From the NCBI RefSeq assembly GCF_001424585.1, contig NZ_LMPJ01000008.1:186001-250000 (forward strand): DNA of 64,000 nt. The letters are read 5' to 3'. Source of the stretch: Chryseobacterium sp. Leaf180 (lineage in GTDB: Bacteria > Bacteroidota > Bacteroidia > Flavobacteriales > Weeksellaceae). Positions 9,116-18,697 of the stretch are shown here, piece by piece. Both the position numbers and the translations under genes were made by a program. The notes beneath the pieces are model-generated. The model did not search any database and was not told where the DNA came from. It was given only the letters and a program-made list of their open reading frames with translations. Positions within the stretch are counted from its first letter, which is position 1. Every line of letters starts with the position of its first letter.

Positions 9116-9868
9116 ATGCCCGAAGTTTCGATCATTACGCCCTGCTACAATTCTTCGCGTTTTTTGGCTGAAACCATACGCTCAGTGGAAAGCCAGACTT
9201 TCACCGACTGGGAATGGCTTGTGACCGACGACTGCAGCAAAGACAATTCGGTAGAAATTTTTCAAAGCCTCAACAATCCAAAAATAAAGATTTTTAAAAC
9301 CGAAAAAAACGGCGGCGCAGGTTATGCGCGCAACATTTCTCTGAAACACGCTTCCGGCAGATTTATTACCTTTCTTGATGCTGATGACTTTTGGGAAGCC
9401 ACTTTCCTGGAAGAAATGATTTCTTTTATGAAGAAAGAAAACGCAGAAATAGCCTATTCAAACTATGCGCGCTGTGATGAAAATTTGCTTTCGAAAATTG
9501 AAGATTTTAAAGCAGATACCGTTGTGACATTTAAAAATCTGCTGAAAACCTGCAGGCTTTCACTGCTTTCTTCGATGTACGATTCCAGCCGTGTTGGCAA
9601 AGAATATTTCCCTGAAGGCAGCAAACGCGAAGATCATGTGATGTGGCTTAATCTGCTGAAAAAAATTCCTTTGGCAAAACCTTTGCCTAAAACTTTAGCC
9701 AAATACCGTATGCACAGCGCCAGTATTTCGCGGAAAAAACAGTACATCGTGAAAGATCAGTATCTGGTATATAAAGATTACATGAAATTTTCTACCGCAA
9801 AATCGCTGTACTATACCGCAAACTGGGCACTGAACGGGTTTTTGAAATATTCTAAATTTTTTAATTAA
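9116..9868 (+). CDS. Glycosyltransferase family 2
   Basis: 250 residues from the ATG at 9116. The GT-A fold begins at once with VSIITPCYNSS, followed by VESQTFTDWEWLVTDD, the GYARNISL segment and the metal-binding FLDADDFW (DxD-like DADD). Enzymes of this family transfer a sugar from a nucleotide donor, here probably to lipopolysaccharide or another surface glycan. The C-terminal part (about 190-250) ends without a membrane helix. Its TAA overlaps the ATG of the next gene by one base, so the two are probably translated together. Donor and acceptor are unknown. Confidence 0.9.
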   Translation: MPEVSIITPCYNSSRFLAETIRSVESQTFTDWEWLVTDDCSKDNSVEIFQSLNNPKIKIFKTEKNGGAGYARNISLKHASGRFITFLDADDFWEATFLEEMISFMKKENAEIAYSNYARCDENLLSKIEDFKADTVVTFKNLLKTCRLSLLSSMYDSSRVGKEYFPEGSKREDHVMWLNLLKKIPLAKPLPKTLAKYRMHSASISRKKQYIVKDQYLVYKDYMKFSTAKSLYYTANWALNGFLKYSKFFN

Positions 9869-10494
9869 TGGAATACTCCAAAGAATTTAAAGCCGCACTC
9901 AGCAATTTTTCTCCGGTCGAGAAAGACCGTCTTATTTTCCGTCTGTTGAAAAAAGATAAGCTGCTATCGCGGAAACTGTATTTCGAGCTCATCGACCCGG
10001 AAACAGCTGACGAAAAGCGCGACGAGATAGAGAAAATCATTACCGAAAAAGCAGAATTTGCCTCGCGGCACATCATCAGCCACAAATATTTTCTTCTGCT
10101 CATCCGTAAAATAAGCGCGCTGATTACTGAGCATGTAAAAATTACTACCGACAAATTTGGTGATATTTACCTGCAGCTTTTTCTGGTCGATCAGATTTTA
10201 AATTATAACGAAAAACTTCAGAAACAGAGTTTTGACAATCTCAACCGGCTTTATTTATATCTCATAAATAAAATTTTGAAGGCTTTAATTTTAATAAAAA
10301 AAATTGACGAAGATTACTGGATGGAACTGAGCGAAGTACTTCAAAATCTGCAAACAAAAATCCCGGAAAATAAATATCTGAGCAAACTTTGTGTCGCCCA
10401 CGGTTTCGAGTTTGAATGGCTCAGCATCGATACGCTTCCCGATCATCTGGATCTGATGGTGAAAGATCTGAAAAATCAGGGATTTTTAAAATAA
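9868..10494 (+). CDS. Conserved-looking all-helical protein of unknown function
   Basis: 208 residues with no signal peptide or membrane helix; it is predicted cytoplasmic and largely helical. The N-terminal part is rich in charged residues (SPVEKDRLIFRLLKKDKLL) and the middle contains a leucine/isoleucine-rich helix (LYLYLINKILKALILIKK). No catalytic motif was recognised. Its start overlaps the stop of the glycosyltransferase gene by one base. The 3' end overlaps the convergent gene at 10486 by 9 bp. Coding is supported by length, codon use and tight linkage. A partner role with the glycosyltransferase is only positional inference. Confidence 0.75.
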   Translation: MEYSKEFKAALSNFSPVEKDRLIFRLLKKDKLLSRKLYFELIDPETADEKRDEIEKIITEKAEFASRHIISHKYFLLLIRKISALITEHVKITTDKFGDIYLQLFLVDQILNYNEKLQKQSFDNLNRLYLYLINKILKALILIKKIDEDYWMELSEVLQNLQTKIPENKYLSKLCVAHGFEFEWLSIDTLPDHLDLMVKDLKNQGFLK

Positions 10495-11025
10495 ATCTAG
10501 TTCTTTAAGATTCATATTAGATTTGAAATCTTTTGAAAATTTAAATTTTTTTGATTTTAAATACTTTAAAAATTCAAGATCCCCCTGGAAGTTGAAAACC
10601 TCTTCAATCTCACCTCTATTATTATAAGAAAATGCCCAAGTGTAAGGATTATAATTAAAAAACAACTTTGGCGTTTCAAATTTTTTCGATGGCATTTCAA
10701 TAAAAATATTTTTAACGATTTCGCAGGATTCATTATTGTAAACCACCATCCGAAAACCTTTCACATCATAGTTGACATCGCATAAATCTTTACTGTCAAG
10801 AAGGTACGATGCGGTAAAAAATATATTTAGGATATTTGTGCCGTAAACTGAATCACCTTTAGTTACACCAAAAAATAAAATATCTTCTTTTTTATCATGA
10901 GTTTTGAAATTTGAAGTTCTGTATTCTACAAAACTTTCTACAAATTTTTTAACTACTTTTTTGTCTTGTGAAAAATAGATGCTGATGATCGAAATAAAAA
11001 TCAAAAGGAATAATCTACTTCTCAT
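10486..11025 (-). CDS. Exported hypothetical protein
   Basis: 179 residues. An N-terminal signal peptide (RLFLLIFISIISIYFSQ, about residues 3-19) fits Sec export. The mature part is lysine- and phenylalanine-rich with no recognisable domain (FFTASYLLDSKDLCDVNYD, FFNYNPYTWAFSYNNRG). It begins inside the last 11 bp of waaA and is the last gene of the minus-strand run 14166-10486. Its end overlaps the convergent gene by 9 bp. Function is unknown. Confidence 0.7.
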   Translation of the reverse strand: MRSRLFLLIFISIISIYFSQDKKVVKKFVESFVEYRTSNFKTHDKKEDILFFGVTKGDSVYGTNILNIFFTASYLLDSKDLCDVNYDVKGFRMVVYNNESCEIVKNIFIEMPSKKFETPKLFFNYNPYTWAFSYNNRGEIEEVFNFQGDLEFLKYLKSKKFKFSKDFKSNMNLKELDLF

Positions 11026-12259
11026 ATCGTAAAATTTTCTCTACAATTAATTCACTGGAGTTTGGCTGAGAAGTCACAAAATCCTCAGCATTTTCAGACA
11101 TTTCCTGCAACAATTCTTCGTGATCAAATAACGAACAGATAAAATTGGCGGCATATTCTTCGTCTTCAAAAGATTTTCCGCCACGCGCCTCGATGAGCGC
11201 ATCTGCTTCAGGATTTTTGCGGTACTGATTTCCAAAAAAAACAGGTGCGCCAAAAGTTGCCGCTTCCAGAATATTATGCAGACCCGAAGCGTGAAAACCG
11301 CCACCAACAATCGCTATATCCGCGTAAGAGTATAGTCTTGAAAGCAAACCAATGCTGTCGATAATCAGAATTTGCGAAGTTGAAATTTTAGAACTATCAA
11401 GACTTTTCAATTCGCTGTAAAGAAGTGCTTCCGGAAAAATATGTTTCAAATTCTCCACTCTTTTCAGATCGTGCGGCGCAATTATAATCTTGACGTTCTT
11501 ATTTTTTTTAGCTAAAATTTCTGCGATATTTTCTTCGGCGTGCCAAGAACTTCCAAAGACGGCAACTTTTTTTCCGGCTGCAAAATCGTTTATAAATTCG
11601 ATGTCGTGATTTTGATTTCGTAAAAATTTCACACGGTCAAATCTCGTGTCACCGGTTACCGAACCGTTTCGCAGACCCACACTTTTAGCCAAACGGAATG
11701 ACCGCTCGGTCTGATGAAAAAACCAGTCGATATTCTCTCTGAGCATTTTCACAGGCCATTTCCCCAACGAAGTAAAATAGTTTTGATTCTCATAAAACAG
11801 CGCAGAGATCACAAAAACCTTCGCGTTGCTCTGTTTTAAAGCTGACAGAAGATTATACCAGAAATCATATTTTACCGTGAAAAATATTTTGACATTTATG
11901 CCAGATAAAAACTGTTCAACATCATTTTTTGTATCAAAAGGAAGATAGCAAACCGCGTCGGCGATATGTTTTTTCTTGATCACATTTTCGTAACCTGAAG
12001 GCGAAAAAAGGGTAATCAGAATTTTGTGTGAAGGAAATTTCTCTTTCAATTTTTCTATAACCGGTAAACCCTGTTCGTACTCACCAAGACTTGAAGCGTG
12101 CATCCAGATAATTTCATCCGAAGGTTTGAACGAAGATTTAACAGTAGATTCAGATTCTTTTCTTCCGAGAATTCCGCGCTTTGCTTTATCATTAAATAAA
12201 GCCAAAATTTTCATTCCAAAAATGAAAAGCCCGATGAATATGTTATAAAGAAACTGCAT
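11015..12259 (-). CDS. waaA: 3-deoxy-D-manno-octulosonic acid (KDO) transferase
   Basis: 414 residues, the normal WaaA length. It adds KDO from CMP-KDO to lipid A precursor at the inner face of the inner membrane. An N-terminal membrane anchor (LYNIFIGLFIFGMKILALF) is followed by the signature IIWMHASSLGEYEQGLPVI, with the catalytic Glu in the SLGE motif. The C-terminal GT-B half has IVGGGFHASGLHNILEAA and the FGNQYRKNPEADALI motif. It lies 3 bp downstream of the DUF1648 gene and overlaps the next gene by 11 bp. Confidence 0.96.
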   Translation of the reverse strand: MQFLYNIFIGLFIFGMKILALFNDKAKRGILGRKESESTVKSSFKPSDEIIWMHASSLGEYEQGLPVIEKLKEKFPSHKILITLFSPSGYENVIKKKHIADAVCYLPFDTKNDVEQFLSGINVKIFFTVKYDFWYNLLSALKQSNAKVFVISALFYENQNYFTSLGKWPVKMLRENIDWFFHQTERSFRLAKSVGLRNGSVTGDTRFDRVKFLRNQNHDIEFINDFAAGKKVAVFGSSWHAEENIAEILAKKNKNVKIIIAPHDLKRVENLKHIFPEALLYSELKSLDSSKISTSQILIIDSIGLLSRLYSYADIAIVGGGFHASGLHNILEAATFGAPVFFGNQYRKNPEADALIEARGGKSFEDEEYAANFICSLFDHEELLQEMSENAEDFVTSQPNSSELIVEKILRYEK

Positions 12260-12262
12260 GAA

Positions 12263-12724
12263 TTATTTTAAAACTGCAGCAACAATGATTACGGCAGCAA
12301 CACTGAGAAAAACTACCGCCAATATCGAGAAAAGTGAAAACCTCGCTTTCGCAGAAGGGTTTGACACAAAGCGAAGCAAAAATTCCTGGCTGTTTATGAA
12401 GATTAAGGTAAGGATAAAAGCAAGCCATTTCACAAAAACTTTGGCGATCATTTCCTGTCTTTCGGCGTTTCCTTCATTTATTTTAACCGGGAAATTAAAT
12501 GATTCCGGGAATTGCGAAACCCAAAGTACAAATGCAAAAAAAACCGTGCAGAAAACAGGCCCGAAAAACATCATTCTTTTGTTTCCGTGACGGTCGGCAT
12601 TGCCGTCGAGATCAAAATGCACAGGAATAATTGTCGGAAGCGTTTTGTAATTCTTCAGAGTAATGGTCCACAGAAAAGTCAGTGCAAGAATGCAGAAGGC
12701 GTTTAGAATATATTCCAAAATCAT
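12263..12724 (-). CDS. DUF1648-type membrane protein
   Basis: 153 residues. About four hydrophobic helices are visible (ILNAFCILALTFLWTITL; MMFFGPVFCTVFFAFVLWV; FVKWLAFILTLIFINS; FSLFSILAVVFLSVAAVII). The loop LPTIIPVHFDLDGNADRHG matches the DUF1648 signature, also seen in SdpI-like proteins. No biochemical role can be assigned. ATGA overlap (4 bp) with the NlpC/P60 gene upstream and 3 bp spacing to waaA place it firmly in the operon. Confidence 0.85.
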   Translation of the reverse strand: MILEYILNAFCILALTFLWTITLKNYKTLPTIIPVHFDLDGNADRHGNKRMMFFGPVFCTVFFAFVLWVSQFPESFNFPVKINEGNAERQEMIAKVFVKWLAFILTLIFINSQEFLLRFVSNPSAKARFSLFSILAVVFLSVAAVIIVAAVLK

Positions 12725-13440
12725 TTGATGATGCTTTTTATGAGGCGCAGTTTGTGCGTGTGTTTGTTCATTTCTTTATTAAAAATTCCGGTAGAATCTA
12801 GGCTGTCGATGCGCACTTTGCCGGAAGCATGAATGATTTTCTGATTTTCGAGCATGATACCCACATGAATAATTTTGCCTTCAGAATTTTCAAAAAAAGC
12901 AAGATCTCCGGGACGGCTTTCTTCCACGAAGCTCAGCGTCTCGCCCACTTCCGCCTGCTGATACGTATCGCGGGGAATTTTAATACCGTGAACTTTATAT
13001 ACCAACTGACTGAAACCGCTGCAGTCTACCGCGAAAAAACTTCGTCCGCCCCAGAGATATGGCACATTCAGAAATTCTTTTGCCGTTAGCGCAATACTGT
13101 TTCGTACATCATGGCTTCTTCTCGAGGCAACTGCTGGATAATCGACTTCGCTGCCTATTGAAAGCAAAGTGCGACCGTCTTTCATCATCACCGAAGAAAA
13201 ATTTTCTGTAATTACCGTGGTTTTTCTCTTTTCCAAAAAATCGTCGGTTACAGGTTTGATCTGCTTGGTATCCATCCAGCCTTCATAGCCGTCGTAGTGC
13301 ATTTTTATCTTCGTCCAGTTTTTATTAACCTCTACGATGTCGGCACTTTCACCAAAAAGAATTTCGGTGACAATTTCTGCTCGGTCTGAGTTTTCGGCAC
13401 GCACCGGCGCCACGGTTACGGTACAGATTCCTTTATTCAT
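12721..13440 (-). CDS. NlpC/P60 (C40) peptidase with SH3 domain
   Basis: 239 residues. An N-terminal SH3-like domain (about 1-65, with WTKIKMHYDGYEGWMD) precedes the NlpC/P60 catalytic domain (about 110-235). The domain has VPYLWGGRSFFAVDCSGFSQ with nucleophile Cys140, and IIHVGIMLEN with the catalytic His. The arrangement resembles YkfC-type gamma-D-glutamyl dipeptidyl peptidases, which act on murein peptides. No signal peptide is visible, so a cytoplasmic recycling role is more likely than secretion (inference). It sits in a run with waaA and an O-methyltransferase. Confidence 0.9.
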   Translation of the reverse strand: MNKGICTVTVAPVRAENSDRAEIVTEILFGESADIVEVNKNWTKIKMHYDGYEGWMDTKQIKPVTDDFLEKRKTTVITENFSSVMMKDGRTLLSIGSEVDYPAVASRRSHDVRNSIALTAKEFLNVPYLWGGRSFFAVDCSGFSQLVYKVHGIKIPRDTYQQAEVGETLSFVEESRPGDLAFFENSEGKIIHVGIMLENQKIIHASGKVRIDSLDSTGIFNKEMNKHTHKLRLIKSIIK

Positions 13441-13518
13441 CTTGTATTATTAAAGATTCAAGAATTAAAATTAAAAATTTCTGAGACGAAATTGTTTAAT
13501 GTTTTTTAAAAGATACAG

Positions 13519-14166
13519 CTATTTTCTGCGCAAAAAATTCACGCCGTCGCGCAAAGGTAAAATAAGATTTTCAAAATCGTTATCGCGGGCGATCTGTTCG
13601 TTTAAATCTTTAATCATCTGCGTAGATTTCAGCTTCGGATTTTCTTCCAAAACTTTCCCGTACCAAAGCACGTTATCAAACAAAATCACACTTCCGCTTT
13701 TGGTTTTATCTTTTAAAAGCCGGAAATATTCTGTGTAACTTTCTTTATCGGCATCAATAAAAATCAGATCAAAAACCTCATCCGTTTCCGCTAAAAAATC
13801 TTTCGCATTCTGAATTTTAAAATCAATTTTTGAAGAAAACTCGCTTTCTGAAAAATATTTCCGGGGAAGATAAGCCAGATCTTCGTTTATATCAAGCGTC
13901 GTTATTTTTCCGTTGTCGGTTAAACCTTCCGCCATACAGAGCGTGGCATAACCTGTAAAAGTTCCGATTTCAAGAATTTTTTCAGGCTTCAGCATTTTAG
14001 AAACAATTGAAAGCAGTCTACCCTGCTGATAACCCGAAATCATGTGTGGCTGCGTTGTTTTCTGATATGTTTCGCGGCGAAGTTTTCTAAGAATTTCGGG
14101 CTCTTCTGAAGCATGATTTTCCAAATAGCGGTCCATCTCCGGATGAAGCTCTTCAAAATAGCTCAT
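13519..14166 (-). CDS. Class I SAM-dependent O-methyltransferase
   Basis: 215 residues, typical of the small bacterial COMT-like (methyltransf_3) family. SAM-binding motif I is ILEIGTFTGYATLCMAEGL. Metal/substrate region markers are LIFIDADKESYTEYF and ILFDNVLWYGKV. The C-terminus REGVNFLRRK-like (LRDGVNFLRRK) is a family hallmark. It is the first gene of the minus-strand run leading to waaA, 78 bp upstream of the peptidase gene. The substrate is unknown. Confidence 0.93.
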   Translation of the reverse strand: MSYFEELHPEMDRYLENHASEEPEILRKLRRETYQKTTQPHMISGYQQGRLLSIVSKMLKPEKILEIGTFTGYATLCMAEGLTDNGKITTLDINEDLAYLPRKYFSESEFSSKIDFKIQNAKDFLAETDEVFDLIFIDADKESYTEYFRLLKDKTKSGSVILFDNVLWYGKVLEENPKLKSTQMIKDLNEQIARDNDFENLILPLRDGVNFLRRK

Positions 14167-14251
14167 GGATTATTAATTTGCTCAAAAATACTTATTTTAA
14201 AATAATTTTCTGTGCCCAGATTCAGTGTTAAAGGCTAAAATCATCGCATTC

Positions 14252-14284
14252 AAAACAAAAAAACCCGGAAAAATCTTCCGGGTT
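14252..14284 (-). terminator. Rho-independent terminator after the ompA-like gene
   Basis: Stem AACCCGGAA/TTCCGGGTT (9 bp, 5-nt loop) at 14262-14284 is followed on the minus strand by a T-rich tract at 14263-14252. It starts 24 bp past the gene's stop. Confidence 0.85.
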
Positions 14285-14307
14285 CTGAATCAATCTTAAA
14301 AAACTGA

Positions 14308-15141
14308 TTATTTTTTCATCTGAATATCCATCAACTTCATAAACTCGTCAAGTTTCGGCATGATAATGATTTCTGTTCTTCTGTTTTCAGCTCTTCCGGA
14401 AACACTCATATTGGTCGCTTTCGGATTGTACTCGCTGCGTCCCCCAGCTGTTATTCTCGCAGGATCTACACCAAACTGCGTCTGCAAAACTTTCGCAACT
14501 GAAGTTCCTCGCAATGCAGAAAGATCCCAGTTGTCTCTCGGTACGTTTGGAGAATTCAAAGCTGCATTATCTGTGTTACCTTCGATCAATACAGAATATT
14601 TGTCGTAATCGTTGATCACTTTGGCTACTTTACCCAAAACTTCCTGGGCGGCAGGCAAAACATTGTAATCTCCTGTTTTGTACAGCATTTTATCTGAAAG
14701 CGAGATCATTACCACGCCTTTCAAAACTTTCACCTGAACATCCTGATCGGTTACATTATCCAGAGATCTTTTCAGTTTGTTTGAAAGTGCCAGATTCAGA
14801 CTGTCATTTTTCGCGTTCGAAGAGATAAGCTGCTTGATGTATGAGTTTGAAGAATTGATCTCTCCCACGAGTTTATCAATGTTTGCAGAACTCTTTCCTG
14901 AGTTTGACAAACAGGCATCAAGAGACGATTTCAGGGCCTCATGCTGACTTTTCAATAAGTTATTCTCGCCGGTCAGTGCCGAGTTTTGAGATTTCAAATC
15001 CTGTATTTCGCGTTGTCTTTCGCCGATGTTTTCAATACACTGCTTGTAATTGCTGCTCAGCGAGTCGTATTGCTTTTTGCTTACACAAGATGTCATCCCC
15101 AACACCATGGCAGAAACTGCTACAATTTTAATAATTTTCAT
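14308..15141 (-). CDS. OmpA-family lipoprotein
   Basis: 277 residues. The lipoprotein signal ends at Cys19 in MTSC. A coiled coil with many Q, N and S residues spans about 25-110. The OmpA/MotB peptidoglycan-binding domain spans about 150-265, with VLIEGNTDNAAL, WDLSALRGTSVAKVL and the RITAGGRSEYNP and GRAENRRTEIII signatures. It likely tethers the outer membrane to peptidoglycan. It is a monocistronic unit with its own terminator, divergent from tilS. Confidence 0.93.
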   Translation of the reverse strand: MKIIKIVAVSAMVLGMTSCVSKKQYDSLSSNYKQCIENIGERQREIQDLKSQNSALTGENNLLKSQHEALKSSLDACLSNSGKSSANIDKLVGEINSSNSYIKQLISSNAKNDSLNLALSNKLKRSLDNVTDQDVQVKVLKGVVMISLSDKMLYKTGDYNVLPAAQEVLGKVAKVINDYDKYSVLIEGNTDNAALNSPNVPRDNWDLSALRGTSVAKVLQTQFGVDPARITAGGRSEYNPKATNMSVSGRAENRRTEIIIMPKLDEFMKLMDIQMKK

Positions 15142-15279
15142 ATGTAAATATTTATTGTTTTTTATTTGTCAAATGTTATCGCCACATCTTCATTATTTGC
15201 ACGTTTTAAAATAGCGATTTCATAAACGATCTTTTTTAAACGACCCAAATTTAGGAAAATCTATTTTAATGAGAAGCCA

Positions 15280-15287
15280 TATCTTTG
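15280..15287 (+). promoter_or_regulatory. -7 promoter element of tilS
   Basis: TATCTTTG matches TAnnTTTG, 19 bp before the tilS ATG. Confidence 0.55.
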
Positions 15288-15306
15288 TTTCTAAATTCTA
15301 AAACCG

Positions 15307-16623
15307 ATGCTCCTACTGCCGGATTTTACCGATAATTTATCTGAAATCTGCCCAGACTTCAAAACCCGGAAACACCTTCTGGCATTGAGCGGCGGCGTAG
15401 ATTCTATGGTTTTGGCGCATCTCTTTTTGCATCTGGGTTTGTCTTTTCAGGCAGCGCACATTAATTATAAACTTCGTAGCAGCGATTCAGATGCAGATCA
15501 GAAAATTGTAGAAAATTTTTGCTTTAAAAATAAAATTCCGCTGCAAATTTATGAAGTTTCGGAGAAGGATTTGATACCGCAACATTCGGTGCAACTTTGG
15601 GCGCGCGAGCTCCGTTATAATTTTTTCCGGGAAATCTGCGAAAAAGAAAATCTCGATTTTACAGTCACGGCGCATCATCTCAATGATCAGCTGGAAACTT
15701 TCATCATTAATCTGTCAAAAGCATCCGGCATAAAAGGTTTAAGCGGAATTCCGAGAAATGAAAATCAGATCTTGCGGCCACTTCTGCATTTCTCAAAACA
15801 GGAAATTTACGATTTCGCAGGAGAAAATAAGATTGCCTTCCGCGAAGATCTTTCGAATAAAAAAAATGATTATCTGCGCAATAAAATCCGCAACGAAATC
15901 ACGCCAAAACTTTTAGAAACCAACGGGAATTTCCTGAAAAACTTTGATCAGTCATTAGAATTTTTACATCAGGCTAAAAGTTTTATTGCAGAAAAAATAC
16001 ACGAAACTGAAACGAGAATTTCATTCAAAAAAGATGGAAATTCAATTTTCGATAAAAGGCTTTTTTCGGCCGAGAGCGATTTTGTACAGTTTGAAATTTT
16101 AAAAAAATACGGTTTTATTAAAACTTCAGAAATCGATAAAATATTTTCTTCTGCGACCGGAAGTTTTTTTTATTCTGAAAATTATCAGATTCTCGTCAAC
16201 CGGAACGAACTTATTTTAAGCAGAAAAAATCCCGTTGAAAACAATGCAGAAATTATTCTCTCAGAAGAATTTTCAAATGAAAACGAAAGCGGAGAAATCA
16301 GTTTAAATAATATTGAAATGTCTTTTGACAAAAGTTTTCGGTGGAAATTTGATTCAGATAAAATAAAACATCCAATAAAACTTCGCCGGAAAGCTGAAGG
16401 CGACATTTTTTACCCGACAGGTTTTGACGGAAAAAAGAAAGTTTCGAAGTATTTTAAGGACGAAAAATTGTCTATTTTAGCAAAGCAAAAAATCTGGCTG
16501 CTGTCCGATGCTGAAGACCGTATTTTAGGTATTTTACCGTACCGGCAAGACCGAAGATTTGCAGAAAATGAGAACACAAAACGCATTCTCACTCTATTTT
16601 ATGAAAAGGATTACGACATTTAA
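15307..16623 (+). CDS. tilS: tRNA(Ile)-lysidine synthase
   Basis: 438 residues. The PP-loop ATP-binding motif SGGVDS lies at residues 28-33. The N-type ATP pyrophosphatase domain continues with HHLNDQLETFIINLSKASGIKGLSGI, and a C-terminal TilS domain ends near 435. It converts C34 of the AUA-reading tRNA-Ile to lysidine, which is essential for decoding. The 3' end overlaps dsbD by 23 bp, so the two genes are co-transcribed. Confidence 0.96.
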   Translation: MLLLPDFTDNLSEICPDFKTRKHLLALSGGVDSMVLAHLFLHLGLSFQAAHINYKLRSSDSDADQKIVENFCFKNKIPLQIYEVSEKDLIPQHSVQLWARELRYNFFREICEKENLDFTVTAHHLNDQLETFIINLSKASGIKGLSGIPRNENQILRPLLHFSKQEIYDFAGENKIAFREDLSNKKNDYLRNKIRNEITPKLLETNGNFLKNFDQSLEFLHQAKSFIAEKIHETETRISFKKDGNSIFDKRLFSAESDFVQFEILKKYGFIKTSEIDKIFSSATGSFFYSENYQILVNRNELILSRKNPVENNAEIILSEEFSNENESGEISLNNIEMSFDKSFRWKFDSDKIKHPIKLRRKAEGDIFYPTGFDGKKKVSKYFKDEKLSILAKQKIWLLSDAEDRILGILPYRQDRRFAENENTKRILTLFYEKDYDI

Positions 16624-18676
16624 AAGCAGTTTTTTACTGATTCTTCTTTTTTTATTCACAGGATTTAATGCTCAGATAAAAGATCCCGCTAAGTTTAAAC
16701 TTGAGGTAAACGATCTTGGAAACAATCAATACGAAGCCGTTCTTACCGGCAAAATCGACGACGGCTGGCACGTTTATTCAAGCGTTTTACCGCCCGATAC
16801 AGCAATCCCTACTGAGTTTAAAGTCAGCGGAAAAAACATCGAACTTTCCGGAAAATTTCAGGAATTAGGAAAAAAAGAAACCGAGTTTTCGGAAGCTTTT
16901 GGCGATAAACTGAGTTATTATTCGAAATCGATTGTTTTTAAGCAGAAATTTAAACTTAAAGAAAATGTAACAGCGCAGGTTGACGTCAACGCGGAAATCA
17001 CGTATCAGATTTGCGATGATCATACGTGTCTCGCACCAAATACAATCGAATTTACAAAGAAAATTACTCCAAAAGGCGTTGCCGAAACTGCAGTTGTTAA
17101 AGAAGATTCTTTGGTAAAAAATGAAATTTCAACTGTTGAGACAACAGCGGCTTCAGGAGAAATTACAAAAACTTCGGCTGCTGTAAAACTTGATCCGAAG
17201 CAGCTTAAAATTGCGTCAATCGATATTGCAAAACCGCTTACCGATTGCGGAACAAGCGTAAAACCAGAAACCAAGTACTGGAAAGTTCTGATTCTCGGTT
17301 TTATCGGCGGATTGATTGCACTGCTCACGCCGTGCGTATTTCCAATGATTCCGCTTACGGTCTCCTTTTTTACGAAAGGAAATAAAAACCCCTCAAAAGG
17401 AAAAAGAGACGCGTTTGTTTACGGTTTTTTTATCTTTTTGATTTTCGTATCGCTGAGTATTCCTTTTCATTTGATCGACGGAATTGCAGGAAATATTTTT
17501 AACGAAATCTCAACCAACGTATGGCTGAATATCGTTTTCTTTATTGTTTTCGTGTACTTTGCCGGAAGTTTCTTTGGATATTATGACATCAGTTTGCCAA
17601 GTTCGATTGCCAACAAATCTTCGAAAGCAGAAGAAGTCGGTGGCATGGTCGGAATTTTCTTCATGGCATTAACGCTGGTCATCGTTTCCTTCTCTTGTAC
17701 AGGTCCGATTTTGGGTGGAATTTTAGGAAGTATTCTGAGCGACAGTTCGGTGAATATTCCAATGGTTCTCACATTTGCACTCGCTGGTTTTGGTATTGCG
17801 TGGGCGATTGTTTTCGGACTTCTTGCACTGTTTCCACAAGCTTTGCAAAGTTTACCAAAATCTGGCGGATGGATGAATACTGTGAAAGTTTTCCTCGGAT
17901 TTGTAGAACTGGCATTAGCTTTAAAATTCTTATCCAAAGCCGATCTTGTTTCCAAAACATTCCTTATTAAAAGAGAACTTTTTATTGTCATCTGGATCAT
18001 CATTGCGATCGGATTGGTCATTTATTTACTTGGATTAATACGCTTTCCGCACGATGATAAAAAGCCGAAAATCGGTATTGCGAGAAAAATAATCGGTGTT
18101 CTTGGGATTGGATTTGTCATTTATCTTATACAGGGTTTGATGCATTCGGAAAGACCAAAACTCCAGCTTCTGAGCGGGATTTTACCTCCATTAAATGTCA
18201 GTTATTTTCACGATGAAAAAGACGGAATATTGGGGATGAAACCTGAGCATGATTTCTTTAACGCGATACAGCTTGCTCAGAAAGAAAACAAACCTGTGCT
18301 CATCGATTTCACCGGTTACGGTTGCGAAAACTGCCGGAAAATGGAAGAATTTGTCTGGAGCGAACCCGATATTTTGCCGCTACTGCAAAACGATGTTGTA
18401 CTCGCATCGCTTTATGTAGACGACAAAGAAGAGCTTCCTGAAGGTCAGAAAACAAAAATCGAACTGGCAGAAGGTCAGATCAAAAAAGTGAATACGATCG
18501 GCGACCGCTGGAGTCTTTTTCAGTCAGCGAATTTTAATAATAATTCGCAGCCACATTACGCTTTGCTGATGCCGGACGGAAGATTAATCAACACGCCGGT
18601 TTCAGGTTATATGGCAAAAGAAGACTTTAAAAAATTTCTCGAATGTGGACTCAATTATTTTAAAAGCAATAAATAA
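16601..18676 (+). CDS. dsbD: Thiol:disulfide interchange protein DsbD
   Basis: 691 residues from the ATG at 16601; the earlier in-frame start at 16559 lies deeper in tilS and would precede the signal peptide (KSSFLLILLFLFTGFNAQ). All three DsbD parts are present. The periplasmic alpha domain has GWHVYSSVLPPDTAIPTEF and the C-x(4)-C pair in QICDDHTCLAP. The eight-helix membrane beta domain has LLTPCVFPMIPLTVSFF and SFSCTGPILGG. The C-terminal thioredoxin-like gamma domain has GCENC (Cys575/Cys578). It passes electrons from cytoplasmic thioredoxin to periplasmic or outer-membrane oxidised proteins. Confidence 0.95.
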   Translation: MKRITTFKSSFLLILLFLFTGFNAQIKDPAKFKLEVNDLGNNQYEAVLTGKIDDGWHVYSSVLPPDTAIPTEFKVSGKNIELSGKFQELGKKETEFSEAFGDKLSYYSKSIVFKQKFKLKENVTAQVDVNAEITYQICDDHTCLAPNTIEFTKKITPKGVAETAVVKEDSLVKNEISTVETTAASGEITKTSAAVKLDPKQLKIASIDIAKPLTDCGTSVKPETKYWKVLILGFIGGLIALLTPCVFPMIPLTVSFFTKGNKNPSKGKRDAFVYGFFIFLIFVSLSIPFHLIDGIAGNIFNEISTNVWLNIVFFIVFVYFAGSFFGYYDISLPSSIANKSSKAEEVGGMVGIFFMALTLVIVSFSCTGPILGGILGSILSDSSVNIPMVLTFALAGFGIAWAIVFGLLALFPQALQSLPKSGGWMNTVKVFLGFVELALALKFLSKADLVSKTFLIKRELFIVIWIIIAIGLVIYLLGLIRFPHDDKKPKIGIARKIIGVLGIGFVIYLIQGLMHSERPKLQLLSGILPPLNVSYFHDEKDGILGMKPEHDFFNAIQLAQKENKPVLIDFTGYGCENCRKMEEFVWSEPDILPLLQNDVVLASLYVDDKEELPEGQKTKIELAEGQIKKVNTIGDRWSLFQSANFNNNSQPHYALLMPDGRLINTPVSGYMAKEDFKKFLECGLNYFKSNK

Positions 18677-18697
18677 TTAGACGATTATAATTTTTCT

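Noticed and set aside
17581..18021. 146-codon minus-strand frame inside dsbD
   Set aside because: It is antisense to the DsbD membrane domain, whose cysteine motifs are clear on the plus strand.
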